DNA of 64,000 bases from an uncultured Saprospiraceae bacterium (GTDB taxonomy: Bacteria > Bacteroidota > Bacteroidia > Chitinophagales > Saprospiraceae). Every line of letters begins with the position of its first letter. Within the stretch, counting starts at the first letter, position 1. The position numbers were made by a program, and so were the translations under genes. The stretch is from positions 91,009 to 155,008 of the forward strand of contig CALJOK010000077.1 in assembly GCA_937981555.1 (NCBI GenBank). The letters run 5' to 3'. Below the pieces are notes generated by a model. That model had not been told where the DNA came from and searched no databases. It saw nothing but the letters and a program-made list of their open reading frames with translations. This document shows positions 25,007-34,440 of the stretch, one piece after another.

Positions 25007-26571
25007 AAAAGCACCAACAAACAGATCGAATCATAAAGGAAAAAGTGGAACAATATTCCATGGAAGCTCCTATGCATTTATTTGCAGGGATTGCAGATGC
25101 ATTGGATGCAGATGCAGCACCTACTCCTGCACCAAAGAAAAATGTTTGGAGAAACGGAGTTTGGTTTTTAGCATTGTTAGCTTTAGTTGTTGGCGGGGGC
25201 GGAGTTTGGTTTTTGACTTCAGATGATAATTCATCTAATGAAACTGAATCTGAAATGTCGCTTACTTTAAATAGTAATGATGTAAAAACTAATTTTGCAG
25301 AAAAGGGAGACATAGATAATGCAAGAATTACAACAATAGATGAAGAAACTGCAATCTCAAATAATGAAGTAAGTAATTCAATAATAAGTAATAGTGAAAT
25401 TGCTAATGAAAGAATCGAAGCTAAGAATTCTAATTTAAACGGTTCAACTATTTCTTCTCTTGAGAAAAGGCAGGTTGGAAAAACTAGTTTAGGAGCTAAG
25501 GTAAATTCAAATTCAATTGAAAACGCTACATTTAAAGATGCTTCTTTCGAAACGACAACACCTGAAAATATTTTAACTCAAAAAGGTGGAACGTCAGAAT
25601 CAAAAGTGAATACTTCTTCCAATTCATCGAATAACTCTTCGAATTCTATTCTTCCAAATGAAGAAACTAGCATAATCGAAATAAATGCAGCTTTGGATGA
25701 ACAACCAATTGCGGCAGCAAATGGCAAAGATATTTCTGCTACAAAATTGGCTAAGGAAGTTTACAATTTGCCAAACCTAACTCAATTGGCGAACAGTTCA
25801 ATTGACCATTCTACTCCATATCGATTAGCAGTAGAACCAGCATGTGGATTAAAACCAGATGGTTCGAGAGTTAAGTTTACTACGTCTATTGATGCATTCT
25901 TCTCACCTGATTATGCTAACCAAATGTTGGAATATAAATCAGAAGATTTCAAAGAGCATGCTCAATTAAGAACAGATACAGAAAAACCTTATTACTCATT
26001 TAATACAGGAGTAAGAGTAAATTTTTTAACAGAATTTGGATGGGCAATTCGAACAGGATTAGTTTACACGCAAATTAATGAACTGTTAGAAACTCAATAT
26101 ACGGAGATAGTAACTACACTCGATGGAGATGGAAATGTAATCGGAATAACTGAAGGAACTCGAGAGGTGAATATCAGAAACAAGTATAAGATGATTGATA
26201 TTCCAGTTGTTTTTGGTTACGAAGTTCCGATGAAAAAATTTGACTTGAATGTCAATGGAGGAGTTTATATGAACTTGATGTCAAAGCAAAGTGGTGCTTT
26301 CTTTTCTCCAGTCGAAGATCGAGTTGTTTATTTTACAGAAGGACATCCTGATGATTATGATATTTTTAAAAATAATATTGGATTAAGTATTTTTATGGGA
26401 CTCGGATTTAATCTTGATTTGACTAGTGCATTTAATGCTGATAAAAAAATTCAATTGATTGTAGAGCCACATGCTCGTTTCTACCCAAAATCATTTGCAT
26501 TAGATAATTATATTTTAAATCAAAAATATTTCTCAACAGGTGTGATGATTGGATTGAGGAGAGATTTGTAA
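25003..26571 (+). CDS. Putative anti-sigma/outer-membrane barrel hybrid
   Basis: A 522-residue protein overlapping the ECF sigma gene by four bases. The first 45 residues are a cytoplasmic helix-rich segment (IIKEKVEQYSMEAPMHLFAGIADAL) of the type that precedes the membrane helix in many Bacteroidota sigma-partner proteins. A membrane helix lies at about 50-70 (GVWFLALLALVVGGGGVWFL). About 75-260 is a low-complexity Asn/Ser/Glu-rich linker. The last 240 residues look like a PorT-type outer-membrane barrel (YYSFNTGVRVNFLTEFGWAIRTGLVYTQ, DIPVVFGYEVPMKKFDLNVNGGVY, ending in a charged RRDL). It may span the envelope and control the sigma factor from outside. This role is inferred from coupling and topology. 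Confidence 0.75.
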   Translation: MKKHQQTDRIIKEKVEQYSMEAPMHLFAGIADALDADAAPTPAPKKNVWRNGVWFLALLALVVGGGGVWFLTSDDNSSNETESEMSLTLNSNDVKTNFAEKGDIDNARITTIDEETAISNNEVSNSIISNSEIANERIEAKNSNLNGSTISSLEKRQVGKTSLGAKVNSNSIENATFKDASFETTTPENILTQKGGTSESKVNTSSNSSNNSSNSILPNEETSIIEINAALDEQPIAAANGKDISATKLAKEVYNLPNLTQLANSSIDHSTPYRLAVEPACGLKPDGSRVKFTTSIDAFFSPDYANQMLEYKSEDFKEHAQLRTDTEKPYYSFNTGVRVNFLTEFGWAIRTGLVYTQINELLETQYTEIVTTLDGDGNVIGITEGTREVNIRNKYKMIDIPVVFGYEVPMKKFDLNVNGGVYMNLMSKQSGAFFSPVEDRVVYFTEGHPDDYDIFKNNIGLSIFMGLGFNLDLTSAFNADKKIQLIVEPHARFYPKSFALDNYILNQKYFSTGVMIGLRRDL

Positions 26572-26618
26572 ACCTCCTATTCCCTAAAGGGGAAGTATAA
26601 AATGCGTAGTGTTTTAAA

Positions 26619-26661
26619 GACAAAAGCCATCTTGAATTTTCAAGATGGCTTTTGTCTTTTT
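26619..26661 (+). terminator. Strong intrinsic terminator after the sigma operon
   Basis: Perfect 17-bp arms (26619-26635 and 26640-26656, core AAAGCCATCTTGA) with a 4-base loop and a T-rich tail. It also serves the convergent tRNA deaminase gene on the other strand. Confidence 0.85.
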
Positions 26662-26696
26662 AGATGATTAGTGATTCGGTCACTCATTTAACCTTA

Positions 26697-27143
26697 TCAG
26701 TTTCTCTTTTTCTCAAAAAAAGAAGTCATCAATTCTGCACATTCTTGGTGAGAAATTCCAAACTCTACTTTTGTCTTCGGATGCAACATTCTTTTTCCGT
26801 AGATCATAAAACCATTTTTATCATCATTCGCGCCGTAAACTATTTTCCCAAATTGCGCCCAACCAGCAGCACCTGCGCACATTGGACAAGGTTCCAAGGT
26901 CACATATAAGGTGCAATCATGCAAATACTTATTCCCTAAGTGATCTGCTGCCGCGGTAATCGCCAGCATTTCTGCATGAGCAGTTACATCATTCAATAAT
27001 TGAGTTTGATTGTGCGCCCTTGCAATAATTTGATTTTCGCAAACTACCACAGCACCTACAGGGATTTCTCCTTTTTCAAAAGCTTTATTTGCTTCTAAAA
27101 TGGCTTGTTTCATAAAATGAATATCAGAATGTACGCTGAGCAT
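26697..27143 (-). CDS. tadA: Nucleoside deaminase, probable tRNA adenosine(34) deaminase
   Basis: A 148-residue zinc deaminase. The HAE motif (H56-A57-E58, E58 the proton shuttle) and PCPMC (C86 and C89 zinc ligands) are intact. The GEIPVGAVVV start, ARAHNQ and KIVYGANDDKNG segments fit TadA, which converts adenosine to inosine at the wobble base of tRNA-Arg. A guanine deaminase-like role is possible, since the family has several close members. Single gene facing away from guaB; a large palindrome (27161-27316) lies in the shared upstream region. Confidence 0.85.
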   Translation of the reverse strand: MLSVHSDIHFMKQAILEANKAFEKGEIPVGAVVVCENQIIARAHNQTQLLNDVTAHAEMLAITAAADHLGNKYLHDCTLYVTLEPCPMCAGAAGWAQFGKIVYGANDDKNGFMIYGKRMLHPKTKVEFGISHQECAELMTSFFEKKRN

Positions 27144-27160
27144 ATATTTTATTTTTTTGA

Positions 27161-27316
27161 GAATTCAGGTGAGAGGTTCGTCGCTACACGCTCGGTTAGG
27201 AATCAGGGGCTTCCTGTTATTCCGATAATCAAAATATTAAGATCAAAAAAAGTGGGATTGCAAAAAAATCCCTGACTTTTGACCGAGCATGTAGCGACGA
27301 ATCTCTCACCTGACTC
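27161..27316. repeat. Large palindromic repeat between tadA and guaB
   Basis: Arms of about 46 bases (27161-27207 and 27271-27316) pair with about 40 matches, including the exact words GGTGAGAG, TTCGTCGCTACA and GCTCGGT. The loop is about 63 bases. The element is more GC-rich than its surroundings and resembles a mobile palindromic repeat unit. Confidence 0.8.
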
Positions 27317-27408
27317 CTAATTATCTACAAAAGACCTAAAAACCTTTCAATCGGCAAAACATTTTTGGATAAATACGTGTTCATAATTTCTTTTTTTTAA
27401 AAAAATTC

Positions 27409-27416
27409 TAACTTTG
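27409..27416 (+). promoter_or_regulatory. guaB -7 promoter box, nearly leaderless
   Basis: TAACTTTG matches the TAnnTTTG consensus exactly and ends three bases before the ATG at 27420. A TTTC 18 bases upstream is a weak -33. The transcript would have essentially no 5' leader. Confidence 0.5.
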
Positions 27417-27419
27417 CGC

Positions 27420-28922
27420 ATGGAATTACAAAAAACAGTCAGTCAGACGATACAATCTTATCAGGATAAATTTACAGAAGAGTCTCTCACCTTCGATGAT
27501 GTCCTGCTCGTTCCCCGATATTCAGAAGTTTTACCTCGAGAAGTTGATATTTCAACGCAACTGACGCGTAACCTTCGATTAAACATTCCAATAGTTTCTG
27601 CTGCCATGGATACCGTGACCGACAATAAGTTGGCCATTGCAATCGCACGTCAGGGTGGAATCGGAATGATTCATAAAAATATGTCTATCGAAGCGCAAGC
27701 AGAACAAGTGCGAAGTGTAAAACGATCAGAAAGTGGAATGATCATCGATCCAGTTACATTGGGTGCAGATGCTAAAATCGGAGATGCTTTGGCATTGATG
27801 AAAAAATATAAAATTGGTGGAATCCCAATTGTTGATGAGAACAATATTTTAACTGGAATTTTGACAAATCGAGATTTACGTTTTGAAACTAGAGTGAATC
27901 GACCAGTTAAAGATTTGATGACTTCTGAGAATTTGATCGTTGCTCCAATTGGAACTGATCTCAAGCAAGCAACTCAAATTTTACAAAAGCATAAAATCGA
28001 AAAATTACCCGTCGTCGATGACTTTGGGAAACTAGCAGGATTGATTACTTATAAAGATATCATGAAGGTGGAGGATTATCCAAACTCATGTAAAGATGCT
28101 TACGGCCGATTAGTGGTTGGTGCAGCAGTTGGAGTGACTCATGATATTATGGAAAGAGTAGATGCACTTGTCAATGTTAGTGTGGATGTAATTACTGTAG
28201 ATACTGCTCATGGACATTCAAGAGGCGTTTTGGATGCAATCCGTTTGGTCAAACAAAAGTATCCAGACTTGCAAGTGATTGGTGGAAATGTGGCAACAGG
28301 TGCAGGTGCATTGGCGCTCGTGGAAGCAGGTGTGGATGGTGTAAAAGTAGGAGTTGGTCCAGGAAGTATTTGTACTACCCGAATTGTGGCAGGTGTCGGA
28401 GTTCCTCAACTCTCAGCAATCTTTAATGCAGCTACTGCGATCAAACATACTGGTGTGCCGATTATAGGAGATGGAGGAATTCGCTTCACAGGTGATATTG
28501 CAAAAGCAGTTGCCGCGGGTGCTGATACTATTATGGCAGGTTCTCTTTTTGCAGGGGTAGAAGAAGCACCTGGAGAAACGATTATTTTTGATGGTAGAAA
28601 GTTTAAAGTATATCGAGGAATGGGTTCTTTGGGAGCGATGGAATTAGGTTCGAAAGATCGCTACTTCCAAGATGTTGAAGATGATATTAAGAAATTAGTT
28701 CCAGAAGGAATCGAAGGTCGAGTACCGTTCAAAGGTTCGTTGGCAGAGGTGATGGTTCAATACATTGGAGGACTTCGAGCAGGAATGGGATACTGTGGAG
28801 CGAACACAATTAGAGAAATGCAGACTTCAAGTTTTGTAAAAATAACTGCTGCCGGTGTTAATGAAAGTCATCCACACGATGTGGTGATTACAAAAGAAGC
28901 ACCTAACTATAGCAGACGATAA
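27420..28922 (+). CDS. guaB: Inosine-5'-monophosphate dehydrogenase
   Basis: A 500-residue enzyme oxidising IMP to XMP with NAD+, the first committed step of GMP synthesis. The (beta/alpha)8 catalytic fold shows the active-site loop [12 protein letters not shown] with catalytic C318, the phosphate-binding [14 protein letters not shown], and [11 protein letters not shown] near the flap. Two CBS domains (about 110-220, [14 protein letters not shown]... and [13 protein letters not shown]...) interrupt the barrel as in most bacterial forms. The frame extends to a TTG at 27414, but the ATG at 27420 is preferred. The glycosylase gene follows after 54 bases. Confidence 0.98.
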   Translation: MELQKTVSQTIQSYQDKFTEESLTFDDVLLVPRYSEVLPREVDISTQLTRNLRLNIPIVSAAMDTVTDNKLAIAIARQGGIGMIHKNMSIEAQAEQVRSVKRSESGMIIDPVTLGADAKIGDALALMKKYKIGGIPIVDENNILTGILTNRDLRFETRVNRPVKDLMTSENLIVAPIGTDLKQATQILQKHKIEKLPVVDDFGKLAGLITYKDIMKVEDYPNSCKDAYGRLVVGAAVGVTHDIMERVDALVNVSVDVITVDTAHGHSRGVLDAIRLVKQKYPDLQVIGGNVATGAGALALVEAGVDGVKVGVGPGSICTTRIVAGVGVPQLSAIFNAATAIKHTGVPIIGDGGIRFTGDIAKAVAAGADTIMAGSLFAGVEEAPGETIIFDGRKFKVYRGMGSLGAMELGSKDRYFQDVEDDIKKLVPEGIEGRVPFKGSLAEVMVQYIGGLRAGMGYCGANTIREMQTSSFVKITAAGVNESHPHDVVITKEAPNYSRR

Positions 28923-28929
28923 AATTATA

Positions 28930-28963
28930 AATCCGTGGCACGGTTTCAAATCGTGTCACGGAT
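28930..28963. repeat. Hairpin between guaB and the DNA glycosylase
   Basis: ATCCGTGGCACG pairs with CGTGTCACGGAT (one mismatch) around a 9-base loop. No T run follows, so it is not a clear terminator. It may be an RNA-processing or stability element between cotranscribed genes, or a repeat. Confidence 0.5.
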
Positions 28964-28976
28964 AATTCTTACCTCA

Positions 28977-29582
28977 ATGAAACTCCCCCAATCATTCTAC
29001 CTTCGAGAAGATGTTGTCCAAATCAGTAAAGACCTTCTAGGGAAATATCTCGTCACCAATTTTGAGCAAAAAATTACTGTTGGAAAAATCGTAGAAACGG
29101 AAGCTTACCGAGCACCCGATGACAAGGCTTGCCATGCCTATGGCAATAAATTGACGAATCGAACAAAAACAATGTTTGGAAAAGGAGGCACTTCCTATGT
29201 TTATTTATGTTATGGAATTCATCATCTATTTAATGTTGTAACTGCCCCTAAAGGAATCGCTCATGCCATTTTAATTCGAGGGATTGAGCCTGTAGGAAAT
29301 GTAAATGTAATGTTACAAAGACGAAGCTTTGAGAAACTCAAATATAATCTCACCGCAGGACCAGGAACTTTAACTAAAGCATTAGGCATTTCGACCAACC
29401 AAAATGGAGTGAGTCTTACGGATAAAAAAAGTCCAATTTGGATTGAAGATCGAGGCGATGTCATTTTGGAAAAAAATATCATTGCTAGCCCAAGAGTAGG
29501 TGTTGCTTATGCAGAGGAATGTGCTTTATGGGATTGGCGATTTCGAGTCAAAGATTCGAAATGGACGAGTCGAGCGAAGTAA
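28977..29582 (+). CDS. 3-methyladenine DNA glycosylase (AAG/MPG family)
   Basis: A 201-residue base-excision repair glycosylase of the alkyladenine (AAG) type, removing alkylated purines from DNA. Family segments seen: LGKYLV, KIVETEAYRAPDDKACHAYGNKLTNRTKTMFGKGGTSYVYLCYGIHHLFNVVT, ILIRGIEPV and TAGPGTLTKALGI. The Glu of ETEAY is the usual catalytic residue. The open frame begins at a GTG at 28935 inside the hairpin, but ATG 28977 gives the expected N-terminus (MKLPQSFYLREDVV). It probably shares the guaB transcript. Confidence 0.93.
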   Translation: MKLPQSFYLREDVVQISKDLLGKYLVTNFEQKITVGKIVETEAYRAPDDKACHAYGNKLTNRTKTMFGKGGTSYVYLCYGIHHLFNVVTAPKGIAHAILIRGIEPVGNVNVMLQRRSFEKLKYNLTAGPGTLTKALGISTNQNGVSLTDKKSPIWIEDRGDVILEKNIIASPRVGVAYAEECALWDWRFRVKDSKWTSRAK

Positions 29583-29629
29583 AAAATAAATTTTACATTA
29601 GCTATTATTTTAAAGCTAAAACAATAAAA

Positions 29630-30883
29630 ATGAAACGTTACGCTACTCTATTATTTTTAATCCTTCCTTTTATATCTTTTTCTCAAAGCAAAAATAACTT
29701 TCAACCGGGTTGGGTCGTAACTCTTCAGCAAGATACTTTGGAAGGATTTATCGATGATCAAAAATGGGAAAGGACTCCAACTACAATTTATTTTAAGGAA
29801 AGCCAAGGTTCAGAAATCAAAACATTTTCAATATCAGATATCTCATCCTTCAAACTTAAATTTCGAAATTTTTATAGAAGCAAATCAATAGAAATGGACA
29901 TGCTTCCTCGAGCAAAAGGGAGTCTTGGAAAAAACAAGGAGTCGCTATTTGAAAGTAAGAAAGTGTTTTTGGAACTGTTGGCTGATGAAGAGTTGCCTCT
30001 TTACTATTATCAAGATCAAAACTTAAAAGAACATTTTTTTATTGATGATAATGGAAGGATAGTTCCACTTTTATACGTGAAATATAAAGGTAAACTTAAT
30101 AGAGTCAAAGAGAAAAAAACATTTATTAGTCAAATGGAAACTTTATTGGAAGACTGCGAAGAAGTTTACTCAATGATTTCAGAGGTAGAATATACTCGAA
30201 AATCTATGTTGAGAATGATAAGAGCGTATAATGTATGTGAGCCTAATGAAGAAATTCTTTTTGATGAAATTGATTATGATTGGTTCAAATTTGGTGTCAA
30301 TTTAAGTACGACTTTAACTCATTTAACTTTTAACGGACATAACTCTTCTTACACAGAAATATTGAATTTTAAACCTGCGTTCAATTATGGAATAGGAATT
30401 TCTTTCGATTTTTTAGTGCCAAATTTTAACCCTAAAATAGCATTTCGAAATGATTTGATTTATAAACCTTATCAAAGAAAAGCAAGTGGGAAAGTAGTTT
30501 TTGAAAAAGATGAATGGTGGCAGGAACTTGATTCAAAATTGGATTTTTCTCATTTGAGATGGCAAACGATGGTTCAATATAAATTGAAAGAAACTTATAA
30601 CTCTACATTTATACTTGCTGGTTTAGTCAACAGTTTTACACTTAGTAACAAAAGTAATACGCATGTAATTACGCAGTTTTATAGTGCACTTACTGAAGAA
30701 GATATTCCTCCTATTCTAGATTTCCAATGGTATGAATTTGGATTTGTAGGAGGATTTGGATACATGCACAATAGATATATTTTTGATGTGAAATATGAAG
30801 TTGGAAATGGTATAGGGAAAGGAAAAGGATTGAAAACATCAACTCATATTTTGTATCTTTCAGTTAAATATTATTTGAATTAA
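29630..30883 (+). CDS. Exported, barrel-like protein of unknown function
   Basis: A 417-residue protein. ATG 29630 is chosen because it starts a clean signal peptide (MKRYATLLFLILPFISFSQS); the frame extends upstream to 29519, inside the glycosylase gene. The N-terminal part has a small beta domain (GWVVTLQQDTLEGFIDDQKWERTP). The second half alternates aromatic and polar residues and ends with a beta strand (HILYLSVKYYLN), as outer-membrane barrels do. It is found as an unnamed family in Bacteroidota, with no specific function recognised. It follows the glycosylase by 47 bases and precedes a DUF4177-like gene by 10. Confidence 0.7.
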   Translation: MKRYATLLFLILPFISFSQSKNNFQPGWVVTLQQDTLEGFIDDQKWERTPTTIYFKESQGSEIKTFSISDISSFKLKFRNFYRSKSIEMDMLPRAKGSLGKNKESLFESKKVFLELLADEELPLYYYQDQNLKEHFFIDDNGRIVPLLYVKYKGKLNRVKEKKTFISQMETLLEDCEEVYSMISEVEYTRKSMLRMIRAYNVCEPNEEILFDEIDYDWFKFGVNLSTTLTHLTFNGHNSSYTEILNFKPAFNYGIGISFDFLVPNFNPKIAFRNDLIYKPYQRKASGKVVFEKDEWWQELDSKLDFSHLRWQTMVQYKLKETYNSTFILAGLVNSFTLSNKSNTHVITQFYSALTEEDIPPILDFQWYEFGFVGGFGYMHNRYIFDVKYEVGNGIGKGKGLKTSTHILYLSVKYYLN

Positions 30884-30893
30884 AAAACTACCA

Positions 30894-31091
30894 ATGCAAA
30901 AATTTGAATATAAGACAATCAAGATGAAACCTAAACGATCTGGGTTTAGTCAAAAATTAGAAGATGAAAACTTAGTGGAGGAAATGAATATATTAGGTGA
31001 GAAGGGATGGGAATTAGTTACATCAATAGATAATAAAATAGGAGGATCTTCTGTCTCAATTGTTCTAATCTTTAAAAGAATTTTAGAGTGA
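30894..31091 (+). CDS. Small DUF4177-like protein
   Basis: A 65-residue protein with the DUF4177 pattern: an N-terminal strand KFEYKTIKM, a middle helix EEMNILGEKGWELVTSID and a final strand SIVLIFKRI. Family members are short cytoplasmic proteins of unknown role. It lies 10 bases after the barrel-like gene and ends before a strong terminator, so it is the last gene of the guaB cluster. Confidence 0.75.
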   Translation: MQKFEYKTIKMKPKRSGFSQKLEDENLVEEMNILGEKGWELVTSIDNKIGGSSVSIVLIFKRILE

Positions 31092-31120
31092 TAGAAGTGT
31101 CATAAAAGAATGCATTTAAG

Positions 31121-31158
31121 AAAAAAACCAAAAACTTAGATTTAAGTTTTTGGTTTTT
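31121..31158. terminator. Bidirectional terminator
   Basis: AAAAACCAAAAACTTA pairs perfectly with TAAGTTTTTGGTTTTT around a 3-4 base loop, with A and T runs on both sides. It lies between the DUF4177-like gene and the convergent gene at 31184. Confidence 0.85.
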
Positions 31159-31183
31159 TTTGGATCAATAGGTATGCCTTCAA

Positions 31184-32038
31184 TTATTTCTCCGCCATTT
31201 TTTTATCCGTACCGTTCGCATACATGATGTTTTTCCAAACTTCTCCACGCATCAACGTTCGTAATTTTTCAGGATTTAATTCTGCCCACATTGCTTCAAT
31301 ATCTTTGTCAGGATGAGCATCTTGCCAAACATTAGCAGGAGTAGCTTTGGCCATTTGAGACATACTATCATAAGAATCAAAAGTCATAAAATCATACTCA
31401 TATTCTGAACCATACGGCATTGCTCGACTAAGGAAATGCCAATTTTTCCGATAGCCTTGTTTTACAGATATTTTATGTGCTGGTTGAAAAGTGTTTAATT
31501 CCATTCGCATATATTCATTATACTTATCGGGTTTACTTTGCATTCTATTAGCGACAATTACTTTGGCTGCCTCGTTCATATCAGAATCCGCAGAAGAAAG
31601 TAATCGGAATGCTTCATTCCAAACTAAGTCTCTCGAATCTTCCGTTCTCTTTCCCAACTTGGTTAAATCCAAACTAGGATGAATTTTTTTCATACGTGCT
31701 TCATATCCAATCCAAGAGTTCTCAAGCTGTTCAATATTTGCATATACGTTGATCGTTACGAAATCATATTCGGTATTTTTTCCACTAGGAAAAGCAACAT
31801 CATAGACCGCCCAGAAAACCATTCTTCCATTTTTGATTTCTTGATCCATGTAAGGTTTCCAGATTTCCTTTTCCATTTTTGCGTAATCACCATTCTTACT
31901 TTTCATGTAGGAGAAAACCACTATTGGATCTTCTTTTTCTGAATTTTCATTTTGAGCATGTAGTGTTGAAAGATTAGGGGAAATTAATCCTAGTAGGAAT
32001 AGGCAAATTCCTATTGCTTTGAAGTGGAGTGTTTTCAT
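31184..32038 (-). CDS. Secreted protein of unknown function with two ABM-like halves
   Basis: A 284-residue exported protein with a signal peptide (about 1-28, LLGLISPNLSTLHAQ). Two halves (about 38-120 and 160-250) share the order of a strand, helix and EYDF strand seen in dimeric alpha-beta barrel (ABM-like) proteins: TEYDFVTINVY and YEYDFMTFDSY. No active-site residues are evident. It is a single gene with no close partner. Confidence 0.65.
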   Translation of the reverse strand: MKTLHFKAIGICLFLLGLISPNLSTLHAQNENSEKEDPIVVFSYMKSKNGDYAKMEKEIWKPYMDQEIKNGRMVFWAVYDVAFPSGKNTEYDFVTINVYANIEQLENSWIGYEARMKKIHPSLDLTKLGKRTEDSRDLVWNEAFRLLSSADSDMNEAAKVIVANRMQSKPDKYNEYMRMELNTFQPAHKISVKQGYRKNWHFLSRAMPYGSEYEYDFMTFDSYDSMSQMAKATPANVWQDAHPDKDIEAMWAELNPEKLRTLMRGEVWKNIMYANGTDKKMAEK

Positions 32039-32234
32039 GGTAGTTTTTTTATTCCTACTTGAAATTAGTTAAGTAGAAGGGGTGAATAAATTTTTAAAAA
32101 GAATGATTTTAAAAATTGAAGATAGAATTCACAAGAGCGAAATGCAGTTTTTTGCATTGCAATATAGATAAAATAAAGAATATTAAGTTGTTTTTATTTT
32201 TTTATTTGAAATTTTATTTCTTGGTGTAAGAAAA

Positions 32235-32264
32235 AAACTGAGCATTGGGGCCAATACTCAGTTT
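32235..32264 (-). terminator. Terminator of the WG-repeat gene
   Basis: Stem AAACTGAGTATTGG with its complement (one G-T pair), followed on the minus strand by a run of T, about 65 bases past the stop codon at 32328. Confidence 0.8.
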
Positions 32265-32327
32265 GCAATAAAATATATATGGTTCTTTTCACAATTCACA
32301 TCTTTGACAAAAAAAATGAATGCAATT

Positions 32328-34316
32328 TTAATCATTATATGGATCCATGAGTCCGAGAGGGTAATAAATTATTTTTCTCCAGAATTGTGCAGGGTTAACT
32401 TTACCGTCAAATTCATTACTATATAAAGTAATTGAATCTTTGTCTTTGAAATCTTTTTTATACAAAAGTTCGGCTCTCAATTTTGTTTGAAATCCCCCAT
32501 CATATTTTGGAATAGTAAATTCCCAAATATGATCTTCTGGTAAAAATAAAGAATGATAACTATTTCCACACCAACTACTTGGCAAATATTCAATGTCTCT
32601 CCAGTTTCCTTCTTTATCTTTTGCTTGGATTTTGAGATATAGTCTACTGTCTTGAGCATCAAAATAAATTGTATCAGAAGTGGTGTTGACAACAAATAAT
32701 TTTATGCCGTTAATTCCTTCTGCAAATTTTCCATTCTCCTTTGTATTTACAACCACGCTTAATTTATCGGTTTTAAAATCTTTTGACTTCTTTATCTTTT
32801 TAAAATTATTTACAGCTTTTCCCCAGCCTCCAACTCCGGATAATTCCTTTTTTATTGGAGATGAAGCGTAAAAATATCCTCGATTCATATGGTCTATATT
32901 GAGATCAAAAAGTAGGTCAGAGTTGATTTCCTTTACTTGCCAAACATATATTCCTTTTCGATTAATATATCCAAGGCGATTTTTTTCTTTTACATGGAAA
33001 ATTTTACCAGATAACTCTTCTAAATTTATTTCATGAAATCTAGGTTCTACAATCAAATCATGAGTAGTATCCCAAAATCCATATTGGTAGGAGTAGCTTT
33101 CATTTTCTAGACTAATATCTTCGTCAAAAAAAATAGTACTACCTCTTCGATAAGTTCTATCATAATCAAAAGAAAATATTCTTGGCTGAATGACGAATGT
33201 TCCAGTTGTATCTATCGCACCCAAACCTTCCTCAGTAAGAACAAATTCAATCCCTCCTTGAAAAAAACTTTCAGGGTCAGGATTATAATTATCAAACAAA
33301 ATTTCTTCAAATGGTTTACTGATAATTTGACCTTGCTTATTGATCAAAAACCAATTGTCATTTGCATCTTGAACAAATGCTCGGTTATTTTTAAACGGAG
33401 TAATTTCATCCCAGTCTTTGTTCGAAAAAATAATTTCCCCATTAGGATTAATCACACCTTTGTAATCATATCTTTTTGAGGAAGACCAAACTTTTACTGT
33501 ATCGTGATCAACGGAAGGAATTGAAATTGTAGCAAGCCCTTCTGAGAAGTTTTCATTTCCATAATCTAAATTCCATGTTTGTCTACTTAGGTTGAGTGTT
33601 AATTTTCCATCTAAGTTTATCATACATTTAACTTCTATTCCGAGTAAGATAAATTCTGCTTTAGTGAAATCTGAATTGAAATCAGAAATTTTTGAGTATT
33701 TTCCGAAAGGAACTATAAAATGTCCACTCACATCAATTACACCAACTTCAAATGTTGGATCTGTTTCATCATCGTCTGGAAAAGGTGTATGATTTTGCCC
33801 CAAAACGATAGCTCGATTTCTAGAAAATGGATTTATTCTTTTATGAAGAGTATCAACAATCATTTCACCTTTTCGATTGATGACACCAAATCTTTCGCTC
33901 TTTGATTTTACAATAGAAATATCATTATCATTAAAACCATGAATCATTTGGAAGTTATGTTCAAAAGTTAGATTTCCTTTCTTATCAATGAAATATGGTT
34001 TTTCATCAATGAAGACTTTGGCTTGGCCTTTTTCAAAAGAATAAGCTACATCAAATTGGGGGTGAATAACGAACTTACCTTGTTTATTAATGAAGCCATA
34101 AGTGCCATCTTTTCTAGCAGGAGCTAATCCTTCAGAAAACTGACCAACGGAATAAAATTGAGGTTGAATTATTTCTTTTCCGGTATCATCAATAAAGCCC
34201 CAAAGCCCATTTTCAATAATTGGATAAAGGGTTTTCGACATTTCTTTTGACTCCGAAGAAATAGAATTATAGGAAGTTAAAATAAAAAGAAGTAGAATGC
34301 AGGAGGTGATTTTCAT
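32328..34316 (-). CDS. WG-repeat protein
   Basis: A 662-residue exported protein. Residues 1-20 are a signal peptide. From about 30 to 450 it consists of WG repeats, about 35 residues each, with the pattern [WY]GFIDxxGKxIIxPQF (NGLWGFIDDTGKEIIQPQF, TYGFINKQGKFVIHPQF, KGVINPNGEIIF, LGYINRKGIYVW). The C-terminal 150 residues form a different beta-sandwich-like domain (FVVNTTSDTIYFDAQDSRLYLKIQAK). WG-repeat proteins are common in Bacteroidota and their function is poorly known. The gene stands alone. Confidence 0.9.
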   Translation of the reverse strand: MKITSCILLLFILTSYNSISSESKEMSKTLYPIIENGLWGFIDDTGKEIIQPQFYSVGQFSEGLAPARKDGTYGFINKQGKFVIHPQFDVAYSFEKGQAKVFIDEKPYFIDKKGNLTFEHNFQMIHGFNDNDISIVKSKSERFGVINRKGEMIVDTLHKRINPFSRNRAIVLGQNHTPFPDDDETDPTFEVGVIDVSGHFIVPFGKYSKISDFNSDFTKAEFILLGIEVKCMINLDGKLTLNLSRQTWNLDYGNENFSEGLATISIPSVDHDTVKVWSSSKRYDYKGVINPNGEIIFSNKDWDEITPFKNNRAFVQDANDNWFLINKQGQIISKPFEEILFDNYNPDPESFFQGGIEFVLTEEGLGAIDTTGTFVIQPRIFSFDYDRTYRRGSTIFFDEDISLENESYSYQYGFWDTTHDLIVEPRFHEINLEELSGKIFHVKEKNRLGYINRKGIYVWQVKEINSDLLFDLNIDHMNRGYFYASSPIKKELSGVGGWGKAVNNFKKIKKSKDFKTDKLSVVVNTKENGKFAEGINGIKLFVVNTTSDTIYFDAQDSRLYLKIQAKDKEGNWRDIEYLPSSWCGNSYHSLFLPEDHIWEFTIPKYDGGFQTKLRAELLYKKDFKDKDSITLYSNEFDGKVNPAQFWRKIIYYPLGLMDPYND

Positions 34317-34440
34317 AATTTTAAATTTTTCATAAGCAAGTATATTTACATACTTCTATAGACGCTTGATGATTAAAATATGGTTGCAGATAAAGTTAGT
34401 TTTTTCATCATACAAAATCGACCCTTAGAAGAATGGAAAA

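Noticed and set aside
29519..29629. 37-residue extension of the barrel-like protein overlapping the glycosylase gene
   Set aside because: It overlaps a conserved coding region in another frame and precedes a clean signal peptide at 29630.
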